Source: Propionibacteriaceae bacterium
Lineage (GTDB): Bacteria; Actinomycetota; Actinomycetes; Propionibacteriales; Propionibacteriaceae
Direction of reading: 5' to 3'
DNA length: 47,196 nt
NCBI GenBank assembly: GCA_030538315.1
Contig: JAUNUF010000010.1
Location: 1 to 47,196 of the forward strand
Of the stretch, positions 34,298-43,102 are shown one piece after another. Positions within the stretch are counted from its first letter, which is position 1; each line of letters opens with the position of its first letter. The notes under the pieces were generated by a model, which was not told the DNA's origin, ran no database searches, and saw nothing but the letters and a program-made list of their open reading frames with translations. The position numbers and the translations under genes are program-made.

Positions 34298-35740
34298 ATG
34301 CTTCTGAAGCCCATTGATGTGGTGCCCGCCGATCAGGTGGGGCCTGTTCATTTCATCGCCGCAGGCGGCTCCGGCATGAGCGGCATCGCCCGCCTCTACG
34401 CCGAGCTGGGCATCAAGACCTCCGGCTCGGACCAGTCTGATTCCACGGCGCTGCGCGGCCTGGCCCGCGTGGGTGTCACCACCTATGTCGGGCACGAGGC
34501 CTCGCAGGTGGGTGACGCCAAGACCGTGGTGATCTCCTCGGCCATCCGTGCCAACAACGTGGAGCTCGTGGAGGCCCGCAAGCGGGGCTTGCGCATCTGG
34601 CACCGCTCCGCCGCGCTGGCCGCCCTCATGAAGGGCAAACGCGGCGTCTCGGTGGCAGGCACGCATGGCAAGACCACCACCACCGCCATGACGGCCGTCA
34701 TGCTCAGCGAAGCCGGCCGGGATCCCAGCTATGTGATTGGCGGGCCCCTTTCCACCACGGGCGCCAGCTCGGCGATCGGAACGGGCGATGCGTTCGTCGT
34801 CGAGGCGGACGAATCCGATGCCTCGTTCCTGCAATACCCCACGGAGATCGCGGTGATCACCAACGTGGGCGCAGATCACCTCGTGAACTGGGGCACCCCA
34901 GAGGCCTACGCGGACGGCTTCCGTGCGTTCGCCACCCGCCCAGCCGTTCAGCACGTCGTCATCAACGTGGACGACCCGGGCTCCCGCGCACTGGCAGAGG
35001 CGTTGGTGGGGGAGGCCCGCAACATCATCCGCTACGGCGAGGCCGCGGATGCGGACGTGCGTATCACGGATGTGACCCCGCAGCGCAGCGGCGTTGAGGC
35101 CACCATCACCTACGGTGACGAATCCGGCCGCATCGCCCTGCAGGTGCCCGGCAACCACAATCTGGCCAACGCGGCCGCGGCGTACGCCGTCGGGCGCGTG
35201 CTCGGCCTCACCCACGATGAGGCCGTGGACGCTCTCGGACGCTTCGAGGGCACCCTGCGCCGGTTCCAGCTGATCACCGATACCGCAGGCATCCGCGTCT
35301 ACGACGATTACGCCCACCATCCCACGGAGATCCGGGCAGCGCTGACGGCGGCCCGTCGAGCGACTTCCGCAGGCAATGAGGCAACGGGCCTCAGCGGCCG
35401 CCTGATCGCCTGCTTCCAGCCCCACCTGTACAGCCGCACGCTGGATTTCGCGGATGAGTTCGGCGAGGTGATGACGCTGGCAGACATCGCCGTGATCAAC
35501 GACATCTGCGGGGCCCGCGAAGATCCCGTGCCGGGCGTCACCGGTGAACTCGTGGTGGATGCGGCGCGCAAGCACGGCCAGGAGAACCTGGTCTATGTGA
35601 AGGAGAAGTACGACCTTCCGGCGGCCCTCGACGAGATCGCCGAACCTGGGGACCTCATCATCACCCTGGGCTGCGGCGACGTGACGATCGTCGGCCCGCT
35701 GCTGGCGGATCTCCTGAAGCAGCGCCCAGAGGCGAAGTGA
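34298..35740 (+). CDS. murC: UDP-MurNAc:L-Ala ligase MurC
   Basis: A 480-residue Mur ligase that adds L-Ala, the first committed peptide step. HFIAAGGSGMSGIARL begins the UDP-binding domain; the ATP site is AGTHGKTTTT; EADESDASF, ITNVGADHL, DYAHHPTEI and FQPHLYSRT follow. I prefer ATG 34298, which has GAAAGG 8 nt upstream; GTG 34280 overlaps the murG stop and would add six residues. Confidence 0.94.
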   Translation: MLLKPIDVVPADQVGPVHFIAAGGSGMSGIARLYAELGIKTSGSDQSDSTALRGLARVGVTTYVGHEASQVGDAKTVVISSAIRANNVELVEARKRGLRIWHRSAALAALMKGKRGVSVAGTHGKTTTTAMTAVMLSEAGRDPSYVIGGPLSTTGASSAIGTGDAFVVEADESDASFLQYPTEIAVITNVGADHLVNWGTPEAYADGFRAFATRPAVQHVVINVDDPGSRALAEALVGEARNIIRYGEAADADVRITDVTPQRSGVEATITYGDESGRIALQVPGNHNLANAAAAYAVGRVLGLTHDEAVDALGRFEGTLRRFQLITDTAGIRVYDDYAHHPTEIRAALTAARRATSAGNEATGLSGRLIACFQPHLYSRTLDFADEFGEVMTLADIAVINDICGAREDPVPGVTGELVVDAARKHGQENLVYVKEKYDLPAALDEIAEPGDLIITLGCGDVTIVGPLLADLLKQRPEAK

Positions 35741-36468
35741 ACGAAGCCCTCACGCCCGGCGAGTTCGCCAAGGCGCTCCAGAACAAGCGCGACGCCGCGC
35801 GCCGCCGAAAGCTGTGGCTGGGTGGTGGCCTCGCCACGCTCGTGGTGCTCGTGGGTCTGGGCATCTATCTGTTCTTCTTCTCGCCGCTCCTCGCGGCGCA
35901 GAAGGTGACGGTGGAGGGTGCGTCACTGCTCAGCGTCGACGAGGTGGTCGCCGCCGCCCAGGTCAAGCTGGGGGAGGCGCTGTTGACGCAGGACCTCGAC
36001 GGCGTGACCCAGCGAGTGGAGAACATGCCCGAGGTGCGCTCCGTCGACGTCTCCAGGCAGTGGCCAGACACCGTCGCCATCGCGGTGACCGAACGCCTTC
36101 CCGTCTTCCTGCGGGAGCGCGACGGGGTCTACGACTGGGTCGACGCGGAGGGCGTGGCGTTCCACACCACCCCGGAGCCGGTGGCCGGCGAACTCCTGGC
36201 GGTGGTGGCCTCGGTGGAGGATGAGCAGCGGTTGCTGGCAGATGTGGCCGCCGTCGCAGCGTCCTTCCCGCCAGATTTGCGCCCCGAGGTGGTGTCCCTC
36301 CAAGCTGAAGCGGTGGACCGGATTTCGCTCGCACTTGAGGGTGGTCGAACGGTCATCTGGGGCAGTGCAGACCAATCTCCCCTCAAGGCGGAGGTGGTGG
36401 CCACGCTGCTCACGGTGGAGGCGAAGGTGTACGACGTGTCGGCACCGGGGCACCCCACCACGAAGTAG
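35737..36468 (+). CDS. ftsQ: Cell division protein FtsQ
   Basis: A 243-residue bitopic protein: a cytoplasmic basic segment (NKRDAARRRK), a membrane segment at about 27-50, then an extracytoplasmic POTRA domain (AAQKVTVEGASLLSVDEVV) and the FtsQ beta domain (VRSVDVSRQWPDTVAIAVTER). It is the scaffold of the FtsQLB complex. GTG start overlaps the murC stop (GTGA). The next 106 bp carry the ftsZ control region. Confidence 0.93.
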   Translation: MNEALTPGEFAKALQNKRDAARRRKLWLGGGLATLVVLVGLGIYLFFFSPLLAAQKVTVEGASLLSVDEVVAAAQVKLGEALLTQDLDGVTQRVENMPEVRSVDVSRQWPDTVAIAVTERLPVFLRERDGVYDWVDAEGVAFHTTPEPVAGELLAVVASVEDEQRLLADVAAVAASFPPDLRPEVVSLQAEAVDRISLALEGGRTVIWGSADQSPLKAEVVATLLTVEAKVYDVSAPGHPTTK

Positions 36469-36487
36469 GCCAACCCGTCACACACCC

Positions 36488-36526
36488 AAACCCTGAAGTG
36501 CCACTTGAGGTGAATATTGAGGGTTT
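36488..36526. promoter_or_regulatory. Nested inverted repeats upstream of ftsZ
   Basis: AAACCCT (36488-36494) pairs with AGGGTTT (36520-36526). Nested within, CCTGAAGTG-C-CACTTGAGG (36492-36510) is a 19-bp dyad with one mismatched pair. TTGAGG is also directly repeated at 36505 and 36517. It lies in the ftsQ-ftsZ gap and may be an operator or RNA stem controlling ftsZ; the binding factor is unknown. The core AAGTGCCACTTGA recurs at 43353-43365. Confidence 0.5.
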
Positions 36527-36537
36527 CGGCCGCGCCG

Positions 36538-36567
36538 TTGGACGATCCTTTGACACACCCATAGTCT
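36538..36567 (+). promoter_or_regulatory. Probable ftsZ promoter, leaderless start
   Basis: TTGGAC (36538-36543) and TAGTCT (36562-36567) are 18 nt apart, and the ATG follows 7 nt later. No Shine-Dalgarno motif at proper spacing is present. This predicts a transcript starting at or next to the ftsZ start codon. Confidence 0.5.
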
Positions 36568-36574
36568 CTAGGCC

Positions 36575-37711
36575 ATGGCTAGCGCATCTCAGAACTACCT
36601 CGCGGTGATCAAAGTCGTCGGTGTCGGCGGCGGCGGCGTCAACGCTGTCAACCGCATGATCGAAGCGGGGCTCCGTGGCGTGGAGTTCATCGCCATCAAC
36701 ACGGATGCGCAAGCGCTCCTCATGAGCGACGCCGATGTCAAGCTCGACATCGGCCGCGAACTCACCCGGGGCCTCGGTGCCGGCGCTGATCCCGCGAAGG
36801 GTCGCCAGGCCGCTGATGACCACGCAGATGAGATCGAAGAGGCGCTCAAGGGCGCAGACATGGTCTTCGTCACCGCCGGTGAAGGTGGTGGAACGGGCAC
36901 CGGCGCGGCCCCCGTCGTCGCGAAGATCGCCCGCTCGCTCGGCGCGCTGACCATCGGCGTTGTGACGCGCCCCTTCTCCTTCGAGGGCAAGCGCCGCGCC
37001 TCGCAGGCAGAGGTGGGCATCGAGCAGCTCCGCGAAGAGGTGGACACCCTCATCGTCATCCCCAACGACAAGTTGCTGCAGATGACGGATCACACCGTCG
37101 CCATCCTGGACGCCTTCAAGCAGGCGGATCAGGTGCTCATGCAGGGTGTTTCTGGCATCACGGATCTGATCACCACGCCTGGCCTGATCAACCTCGACTT
37201 CGCGGATGTGAAGTCCATCATGAGCCAGGCAGGCTCTGCCCTCATGGGTATTGGCTCTGCCCGCGGCGAGGATCGGGCCCGCGCGGCCGCCGAGATGGCC
37301 ATCTCGTCGCCGCTGCTGGAAGCCAGCATCGACGGCGCCCACGGCGTGCTGCTCTCGATCGCCGGTGGCTCGGATCTCGGCCTGTTCGAAGTCTCTGCCG
37401 CAGCCCAGCTCATCGAGCAGGCCGCCCATGATGAGGCCAACATCATCTTCGGTACCGTCATCGACGACGCGCTGGGCGACGAGGTGCGCATCACCGTCAT
37501 CGCGGCGGGCTTCGACGGCGGCCAGCCGCAGCGTCGTCCGCAACAGCGGGTCGCGCCCAAGCCGCAGGTGCAGCCCGTGCAGCCAGCCCAGCCCCGCCCG
37601 GTGGAGGCCGATGCCGAGCCCACGAACCCCGGCACGCCGCAGTTCCGCCCGGCGGAGCAGCCCCGGCCGCAGTTCGACGACGATCTGGATGTGCCCGACT
37701 TCATGAAGTGA
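36575..37711 (+). CDS. ftsZ: Cell division protein FtsZ
   Basis: A 378-residue tubulin-like GTPase that forms the Z-ring. The nucleotide-binding [14 protein letters not shown] loop lies near residue 15, the tubulin signature GGGTGTG at 104-110, and the T7 loop [11 protein letters not shown] near 207. After about residue 315 comes a Gln/Pro-rich linker ending in the conserved tail [11 protein letters not shown], which binds SepF and other partners. The gene probably has its own promoter and leaderless start. It is followed directly by sepF; pgeF and yggS are not between them. Confidence 0.97.
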   Translation: MASASQNYLAVIKVVGVGGGGVNAVNRMIEAGLRGVEFIAINTDAQALLMSDADVKLDIGRELTRGLGAGADPAKGRQAADDHADEIEEALKGADMVFVTAGEGGGTGTGAAPVVAKIARSLGALTIGVVTRPFSFEGKRRASQAEVGIEQLREEVDTLIVIPNDKLLQMTDHTVAILDAFKQADQVLMQGVSGITDLITTPGLINLDFADVKSIMSQAGSALMGIGSARGEDRARAAAEMAISSPLLEASIDGAHGVLLSIAGGSDLGLFEVSAAAQLIEQAAHDEANIIFGTVIDDALGDEVRITVIAAGFDGGQPQRRPQQRVAPKPQVQPVQPAQPRPVEADAEPTNPGTPQFRPAEQPRPQFDDDLDVPDFMK

Positions 37712-37758
37712 TCCGGCGCGTCGGAGCGTCGCACGCTGGAGATCTGGGTCTCGCGCGC

Positions 37759-37764
37759 TAGCCT
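37759..37764 (+). promoter_or_regulatory. Possible -10 of sepF
   Basis: TAGCCT in GCTAGCCT lies 30 nt before the sepF GTG. The same CTAGCCT is at 38627-38633 before divIVA, and TAGCCT at 39703-39708 before the DksA-like gene. TTGGT (37767-37771) can pair with ACCAA (37778-37782), whose last bases run into the ribosome binding site AAAGGAG. No good -35 is seen. Confidence 0.35.
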
Positions 37765-37794
37765 TCTTGGTATCAAGACCAAAGGAGACTTCTC

Positions 37795-38286
37795 GTGGGC
37801 GTTCGCAAGCTTGCCGCGTGGATGGGACTCGTCGAAGACGGTCGCTATCGGGATGACGAGATCGACGACGCCGATGGCGAACTCACAGACGACGTCTACG
37901 TTGATGAGGATGAGCCCAGCGCGGAAGTGAGCCGCGTGCAGGCCCTGCCGCAGCGTCGCCCCAAGCCGGTGACCCCTGTACGCCCCGTGCAGAAGGAGGT
38001 GGCTGATTTGAGCCGCATCGTCAGCGTCCGCCCCCGCTCGTACAACGAGGCCCGGGTGATCGGCGAGAACTTCCGCGACAACATCCCCGTCATCATGAAC
38101 CTCTCAGACATGGAGGACGGCGAGGAGAAGCGTCTGGTGGACTTCGCGGCCGGCCTGGTGTTCGGTCTCGAGGGCAACATCGAGCGCGTCTCCAGCAAGG
38201 TCTTCCTGCTGTGCCCGCAGAACCTCGTGGTGGGCCCAGAAGACAAGGAGCGCATCGCCACCGGTGGCTTCTTCAACCAGAGCTGA
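37795..38286 (+). CDS. sepF: Cell division protein SepF
   Basis: A 163-residue FtsZ membrane anchor. The N-terminal amphipathic helix (MGVRKLAAWMGLVED) binds the membrane; a long acidic linker follows; the conserved core runs from about residue 75 (IVSVRPRSYNEARVIGENFRDNIPVIMNL) to the end. SepF tethers FtsZ in bacteria that lack FtsA and ZipA, which fits the absence of ftsA here. The GTG at 37795 has AAAGGAG 7 nt upstream. Confidence 0.95.
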   Translation: MGVRKLAAWMGLVEDGRYRDDEIDDADGELTDDVYVDEDEPSAEVSRVQALPQRRPKPVTPVRPVQKEVADLSRIVSVRPRSYNEARVIGENFRDNIPVIMNLSDMEDGEEKRLVDFAAGLVFGLEGNIERVSSKVFLLCPQNLVVGPEDKERIATGGFFNQS

Positions 38287-38292
38287 CACCCA

Positions 38293-38580
38293 GTGGTTGC
38301 GCTCATCCTCTGGTGGCTGATCACCCTCTACGTCTGGGTGCTGCTGGCCCGCGTGATCATCTCGTGGATCCCGATGTTCGCCCCCGGATGGGAGCCGAAG
38401 GGCATTCTCTTGGTGCTGGTGGAGTTCATCTACACGCTCACGGATCCGCCCATCAAGCTGCTGCGGCGGTGGATCAAACCGGTCCGGCTGGGCAACGCAT
38501 CCCTGGATCTCAGCGTGTTGGTGTTGTTCATCCTGCTGCAGATCGTGGGCCAGTTGGTGCTCACGTATGTGAGATTTTGA
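38293..38580 (+). CDS. YggT family membrane protein
   Basis: A 95-residue protein with two membrane segments (LILWWLITLYVWVLLARVII and the C-terminal SLDLSVLVLFILLQIVGQLVL) and the central YTLTDPPIKLLRR typical of YggT. Its role is not well established; it is regularly found between sepF and divIVA. The GTG at 38293, 6 nt after the sepF stop, has no clear ribosome binding site, so its translation probably depends on sepF. Confidence 0.88.
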   Translation: MVALILWWLITLYVWVLLARVIISWIPMFAPGWEPKGILLVLVEFIYTLTDPPIKLLRRWIKPVRLGNASLDLSVLVLFILLQIVGQLVLTYVRF

Positions 38581-38626
38581 GTCTCCACCACTCCTTGAGG
38601 TGTTGGCGAGGCCCACAGCGGCTACG

Positions 38627-38653
38627 CTAGCCTGAGACAACCGGCGCAGCCGG
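38627..38653 (+). promoter_or_regulatory. divIVA leader: -10-like element and small hairpin
   Basis: CTAGCCT at 38627-38633 is a candidate -10, shared with the sepF leader. CCGGC (38641-38645) pairs with GCCGG (38649-38653) downstream in the leader. CTTGAGGTG at 38594-38602 matches 9 nt of the ftsZ upstream dyad (36504-36512). A separate promoter for divIVA is likely but no -35 is obvious. Confidence 0.3.
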
Positions 38654-38684
38654 AGCCTTACATCCTTTCGACATTGGAGCAAAC

Positions 38685-39632
38685 ATGAGCCTGACCCTGG
38701 ACGAGGTGCGCCAGATCCGATTCCGCATGTCGCGGCGGGGTGAGACGGGTTACCAGGTCGGCGACGTCGACACCTTCATCGACAAGGTCGAACTGACGTT
38801 CGACGAGTTCGAGAAGGAGCGCGAGCGTATGCGCCGCGAACTCGACTCGATGCAGTCGACGAGCGTGCAGCCCGCCGTCGTGGATGATTCGGAACTGCGC
38901 AACGCACTCCAGGAGAAGGACAACGAGGTTGCCTCGCTCCGCGGCGAGGTCGAGCGTCTCAACGCTGCCCTCAGCAACAGCGGCGACGCCAGCGCCGCTC
39001 AGCTGGCCGCTGAAGAGCGCGTCCGCGAACTCACCGCTGAGAACGACCAGCTGCGCTCCCAGCTCGATCAGGTCCGCACCGAGTTTGACCGCGTCCGCAG
39101 CGAGCGCGTCACGCAGGCCGTCGGCGGCGCCGAGACCATCACCGTGACCAGCTCCGAGGAGGCCGCGCCGGCCGTCACCCGCCTGCTGCAGATGGCCACG
39201 GATCAGGCCACCACCCTCGTCAACGAGGCCCAGGCGGAGGCGCAGCGCAAGATCGCCGAAGCCGAACAGCGTGCCGCGGAGATCAAGACCGATGCCCGCA
39301 CGAAGGCGGAGCGCGTCGAGTCTGAGGCTCGCGTCAACGCCGAGCAGATGACGAAGGACGCGGAAGGCCGCGCCGCAGATGTTGACCGTCAGGCCAACGA
39401 GCGTCGCCACCAGCTCTTCTCGGATCTCGAGCGCGAGCAGGGCGAACTCACCGGCAAGGTGGATGCGCTGCGCAGCTTCGAGACGAACTACCGCCAGAAC
39501 CTCTCCGGCTCCCTGCAGCGGTTCCTGAGCTCGCTCAACGACGACCGCCCGGAGCCCGGCGACGTTCCCGAGCTGGCCCAGCAGTCTGAGACCCCCCGTC
39601 TGGACGCCCTCGCCCACGGGGATCAGGGCTAG
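38685..39632 (+). CDS. divIVA: Polar growth scaffold DivIVA (Wag31)
   Basis: A 315-residue coiled-coil protein. The N-terminal DivIVA domain has LTLDEVRQIRFRM...GYQVGDVDTFIDKVE, with the loop that inserts into curved membrane; the rest is predominantly Ala/Glu/Arg-rich coiled coil, with a hinge-like less charged region near residues 150-175. In Actinomycetota it marks the poles and septum and directs wall synthesis. The ATG at 38685 has GGAG 5-6 nt upstream. The gene ends with a strong hairpin, closing the cluster. Confidence 0.95.
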   Translation: MSLTLDEVRQIRFRMSRRGETGYQVGDVDTFIDKVELTFDEFEKERERMRRELDSMQSTSVQPAVVDDSELRNALQEKDNEVASLRGEVERLNAALSNSGDASAAQLAAEERVRELTAENDQLRSQLDQVRTEFDRVRSERVTQAVGGAETITVTSSEEAAPAVTRLLQMATDQATTLVNEAQAEAQRKIAEAEQRAAEIKTDARTKAERVESEARVNAEQMTKDAEGRAADVDRQANERRHQLFSDLEREQGELTGKVDALRSFETNYRQNLSGSLQRFLSSLNDDRPEPGDVPELAQQSETPRLDALAHGDQG

Positions 39633-39647
39633 TCACTTCGATAATCC

Positions 39648-39685
39648 TGCAACAGGCCGACCCGCTTTTGGGTCGGCCTGTTGCA
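39648..39685 (+). terminator. Strong hairpin terminator after divIVA
   Basis: A perfect 16-bp stem, TGCAACAGGCCGACCC (39648-39663) with GGGTCGGCCTGTTGCA (39670-39685), and loop GCTTTT. Only a few T follow, as is common in high-GC bacteria. It separates the division cluster from the DksA-like gene. Confidence 0.85.
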
Positions 39686-39708
39686 TTGCGCCGTTCCTGG
39701 TGTAGCCT
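39681..39708 (+). promoter_or_regulatory. Possible promoter of the DksA-like gene
   Basis: TTGCAT (39681-39686) and TAGCCT (39703-39708) are 16 nt apart. The -35 would overlap the 3' arm of the divIVA terminator. A leader of about 30 nt with AAGAAAGAG then leads to the ATG at 39747. Confidence 0.35.
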
Positions 39709-39746
39709 TCCCCAACCGGTAACCGAACTCTCAAGAAAGAGCAGCC

Positions 39747-40169
39747 ATGTCGACGAAGAAGACCGCTGGAGCACAGGTGGTCCTGCCCGTACTCGAGGGA
39801 GAGGAGCCGTGGACAGCCGAGGAAGTGGCTGAACAGCGCGTGGAGCTCGTCGACGAGCTTGAGCGCCTGGAGCGCCGCATCGCCCAGACCGAGGCCGAAT
39901 TGGAGGCCTTGATGAAGGGCGGCACCGATGGGGCGGGCCGTGATCCGGTCGACGTCGGATCCAGCAACTTCGAGCGCGATCAGGAACTGTCCTTGGCACA
40001 GAACGTGCGCGAGATGGCCGAACAGTCCCGCCTGGCGCTCCACCTGTTCGACACCGGTGAGTACGGCTACTGCGAGGTGTGCGGCCAGCCCATCGGGAAG
40101 GGGCGCCTCCAGGTGTTCCCCCGCGCCACCCTGTGCGTGACCTGCAAGCAGCGCGAGGAACGGCGCTGA
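39747..40169 (+). CDS. TraR/DksA-type zinc finger protein
   Basis: A 140-residue protein with an N-terminal coiled coil (EVAEQRVELVDELERLERRIAQTEAELEAL) and a C-terminal four-cysteine zinc finger, CEVCG...CVTCK, as in DksA. DksA-family proteins reach into the RNA polymerase secondary channel; in Actinomycetota related proteins (for example RbpA-unrelated DksA-like regulators) affect stress responses, but this member's role is unknown. The family's acidic tip cannot be assigned with certainty. The ATG at 39747 follows AAGAAAGAG. lspA follows after about 5 nt. Confidence 0.88.
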   Translation: MSTKKTAGAQVVLPVLEGEEPWTAEEVAEQRVELVDELERLERRIAQTEAELEALMKGGTDGAGRDPVDVGSSNFERDQELSLAQNVREMAEQSRLALHLFDTGEYGYCEVCGQPIGKGRLQVFPRATLCVTCKQREERR

Positions 40170-40174
40170 CCAAG

Positions 40175-40666
40175 GTGCGCTGGGGCGCCGGCCTCCTCGC
40201 CGGTGGCCTCGGCCTGATCATGCTCGCGATCGATCAGCTGATCAAGATCGCCTCCGTCGCATACCTCGAGCCGGGGCGGCGCGTGCCGCTCGTCGGGGAT
40301 CTCCTCGGGCTGAACCTCATCCGCAACCCGGGCGCGGCGTTCGGCATGGGCGCTGATTCCACCATCGTCTTCAGCATCTTCGCCATCGTGGCCACCATCG
40401 GCTGCCTCGTTGCCCTCACCCGCATCTCGGAGACCTCCCACGCCGTCGTCGTCGGCCTCCTGCTGGGCGGCATCACCGGCAACCTGATGGACCGGATCTT
40501 CGAACCTCCAGCGCCGCTCCACGGTCACGTCATCGACATGTTCCAAGTGCCCAACTTCGCCATCTTCAACTGGGCAGACATCTGTATCACCGTGGCCGCC
40601 GGCCTGATCATCATCTCCGGGCTCGTCGCCGAGGTGGGGGAGAGGAAGAAGGCGAAGGCGTCGTGA
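40175..40666 (+). CDS. lspA: Lipoprotein signal peptidase
   Basis: A 163-residue membrane aspartyl protease that cleaves prolipoproteins such as the binding protein at 4868-6175. Four membrane segments and all family motifs are visible: DQLIK, NPGAAFG, GNLMDR (D106) and NWADI (D135), the last two giving the catalytic Asp pair. The start is uncertain: GTG 40175 gives the normal N-terminus but GAGGAA is about 14 nt away; a CTG at 40166 would be better spaced. Its stop overlaps the next gene (GTGA). Confidence 0.9.
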   Translation: MRWGAGLLAGGLGLIMLAIDQLIKIASVAYLEPGRRVPLVGDLLGLNLIRNPGAAFGMGADSTIVFSIFAIVATIGCLVALTRISETSHAVVVGLLLGGITGNLMDRIFEPPAPLHGHVIDMFQVPNFAIFNWADICITVAAGLIIISGLVAEVGERKKAKAS

Positions 40667-41595
40667 GCGTGTTCCTGGTGCCTGATGGCCTCGCGGGCGA
40701 CCGCGTGGACGCCGTCGCGGCCCGCATCTCCGGCTACTCCCGCTCCCGCATCGAGCTGCTCATCGAGCAGGGCAACGTCTCGCTGGACGGCAGGCCCGTG
40801 TCCAAGGGCTCGCAGCGCGTGCTGGGCGGGGAGCTCCTGGAACTCGACGACGCGGCCCCCGTCGGTGTGCAGGTCACCCCGCAACTGGCCGATGGTGTCA
40901 CCCTCATCTACCAAGATGCCGACATCGTCGTGGTGGACAAGCCCGTCGGGGTCGCCGCGCATCCCAGCCTCGGCTGGGAGGGGCCTTCCGTCGTCGAACA
41001 TCTCGCCGCGGCGGGCGTTCAGGTGGCCACCTCTGGGGCAGCAGAGCGGCAAGGCATCGTGCAGCGCCTCGACGTGGGCACCAGCGGCCTCATGGTGGTG
41101 GCGAAATCCGAGGTGGCCTACAGCGTCCTCAAGCAGGCGTTCCGGGACCGCACGGTGGAGAAGATCTACCACGCGTTGGTGCAGGGGCACCCAGATCCGT
41201 TCACAGGCACGATCGAGGCGCCCATCGGCAGGCACCCCGGGGCGGAATGGAAGATGGCGATCATCGAGGGCGGCCGCCACTCGGTGACCCACTACGACAC
41301 GCTCGAGGCTCACCGGGCAGCCACCCTGCTGGAGATCAACCTCGAAACCGGGCGCACCCATCAGATCCGGGTGCACATGGCCGCCATCGGGCATCCGTGC
41401 GTCGGGGACCCGCTGTATGGCGCAGATCCCTCCCTGGCAGAGCGCCTGGGGCTGATCCGCCAGTGGCTCCACGCCGTCGAGCTGGGCTTCGTGCATCCCA
41501 CCACGGGAGACGTGATGCGTTTCACGTCTGAGTACCCCGCGGATTTGGCGCACGCGCTGGAGCTCGTGCGAGGCGGTATCGCGCGGGCCAAGTGA
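40663..41595 (+). CDS. RluD-family 23S rRNA pseudouridine synthase
   Basis: A 310-residue RluA-family enzyme. An N-terminal S4 RNA-binding domain ([18 protein letters not shown]) precedes the catalytic domain with D137 in [12 protein letters not shown], the KIYHALV block and [16 protein letters not shown]. The usual His before RLD is Gln here. The neighbour lspA is its usual partner in many genomes. Exact target uridines cannot be told from sequence. The GTG overlaps the lspA stop. Confidence 0.93.
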   Translation: MSVFLVPDGLAGDRVDAVAARISGYSRSRIELLIEQGNVSLDGRPVSKGSQRVLGGELLELDDAAPVGVQVTPQLADGVTLIYQDADIVVVDKPVGVAAHPSLGWEGPSVVEHLAAAGVQVATSGAAERQGIVQRLDVGTSGLMVVAKSEVAYSVLKQAFRDRTVEKIYHALVQGHPDPFTGTIEAPIGRHPGAEWKMAIIEGGRHSVTHYDTLEAHRAATLLEINLETGRTHQIRVHMAAIGHPCVGDPLYGADPSLAERLGLIRQWLHAVELGFVHPTTGDVMRFTSEYPADLAHALELVRGGIARAK

Positions 41596-41599
41596 ACAA

Positions 41600-41641
41600 C
41601 GGGTTACCCGCATACGGCTTCACAGGTGCTTCAGGTAGGGT
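41600..41641 (+). promoter_or_regulatory. pyk control region: dyad and -10 for leaderless start
   Basis: CGGGT-T-ACCCG (41600-41610) is a perfect 11-bp dyad just after the rluD stop. TAGGGT (41636-41641) ends 6 nt before the pyk GTG at 41648. With no ribosome binding site this predicts a leaderless mRNA. The dyad might be an operator; no -35 is clear. Confidence 0.4.
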
Positions 41642-41647
41642 GATCCC

Positions 41648-43075
41648 GTGCGTAGAGCAAAGATCGTTTGTACCCTCGGCCCCTCCGCCGACACTGTTGA
41701 CCGCCTGGTGGAACTCCTGAACGCCGGCATGAACGTCGCACGGCTCAACATGAGCCACGGCGACTACCCGGAACACCTGCAGCGGATCAAGAACGTCCGC
41801 GAGGCTGCTGAACTGACGGGCAAGACCGTCGGCGTGTTCGCAGACCTTCAGGGCCCCAAGATTCGGCTGGGCCGCTTCGAGAACGACATGAAGCCGTTCC
41901 TCTCGGTGGGCGACCACTTCACCATCACCACGGATGACGTGTTGGGCAACCAGGAGCGTTGCTCCACCACCTACAAGGGCCTCCCCGGCGACGTGAATGT
42001 GGGCGACCCCATTCTGATCGACGACGGCAAGGTGGGCCTGCGCGCCATCCAGGTCACCGAGACCGATGTGCTGTGCGAGGTCACCGTCGAGGGCCCCGTC
42101 TCCAACAACAAGGGCATCAACCTGCCCGGCGTGGCCGTCTCGGTCCCCGCGCTGTCCGAGAAGGACGAGCGGGATCTCCGCTGGGCGCTGAACCAGGACG
42201 TCGACATGGTCGCCCTGTCGTTCGTGCGCCGCGCAGATGACATCAACCGCGTCCACGAGATCATGGACGAAGAGGGCCGCCACGTGCCCGTCATCGCCAA
42301 GTTGGAGAAGCCGCAGGCGATCGCTAACCTGCAGGACATCATCGATGCGTTCGACGGCTTCATGGTTGCCCGTGGTGATCTCGGTGTCGAGCTGCCGCTC
42401 GAAGAGGTGCCGCTGGTGCAGAAGAAGATCATCCGCGCGGCCCGCAAGTGGGCCAAGCCGGTGATCGTCGCCACCCAGATGCTCGAATCGATGATCTCGA
42501 ACCCGCGCCCCACGCGCGCCGAGACCTCGGACGTTGCCAACGCCGTCCTCGACGGCGCGGATGCCGTGATGCTGTCCGGCGAAACCTCCATCGGTGAGTA
42601 CCCCGTCGAGACCGTTGCCACCATGGCCCGCATCGTCGAGAAGACGGAGCGCGAGGGCCACGGCGAGATCCACATCATCGACTGGGATCCCCACACCACC
42701 GGCGGCATCCTGGCCAAGGCAGCCGCTGAGGTGGCCGAGCGCATCGGCGCCCGCTACCTGGTGGCCTTCACCAAGTCGGGAGACACGGGCCGCCGCATCT
42801 CGCGCCTGCGTTCGCCCATCCCCATGCTGGTGTTCTCCCCGGAGAAGGCCACCCGCCAGACCATGACGCTCTCCTGGGGCGTTGACACCCTGGTCACCCC
42901 AGAGTTCAGCAGCCAGGAAGAGGTTGTGGAGGCCGTGGACAAGCACCTGCGTGACCGCGGCATGATCGAGGTTGGCGAGCGCATCGTCATCGTCTCCGGC
43001 TCGCCCATGGGCATCCCCGGCAAGACCAACAACCTCCGCGTCCACAAGGTCAAGGAGCTGGGCGAGCTCAACTGA
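41648..43075 (+). CDS. pyk: Pyruvate kinase
   Basis: A 475-residue glycolytic enzyme converting phosphoenolpyruvate and ADP to pyruvate and ATP. Motifs: RRAKIVCTLGPS, GMNVARLNMSHG, LQGPKIRLG, IAKLEKPQAI (catalytic Lys) and the metal-binding MVARGDLGVE, followed by the TQMLESMI stretch. The B domain lies at about 70-170 and the C-terminal regulatory domain from about 340. The GTG at 41648 lacks a Shine-Dalgarno and probably starts a leaderless transcript. Confidence 0.96.
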   Translation: MRRAKIVCTLGPSADTVDRLVELLNAGMNVARLNMSHGDYPEHLQRIKNVREAAELTGKTVGVFADLQGPKIRLGRFENDMKPFLSVGDHFTITTDDVLGNQERCSTTYKGLPGDVNVGDPILIDDGKVGLRAIQVTETDVLCEVTVEGPVSNNKGINLPGVAVSVPALSEKDERDLRWALNQDVDMVALSFVRRADDINRVHEIMDEEGRHVPVIAKLEKPQAIANLQDIIDAFDGFMVARGDLGVELPLEEVPLVQKKIIRAARKWAKPVIVATQMLESMISNPRPTRAETSDVANAVLDGADAVMLSGETSIGEYPVETVATMARIVEKTEREGHGEIHIIDWDPHTTGGILAKAAAEVAERIGARYLVAFTKSGDTGRRISRLRSPIPMLVFSPEKATRQTMTLSWGVDTLVTPEFSSQEEVVEAVDKHLRDRGMIEVGERIVIVSGSPMGIPGKTNNLRVHKVKELGELN

Positions 43076-43102
43076 GCGCCCTGAAGCCGAAACACCAACA
43101 GA

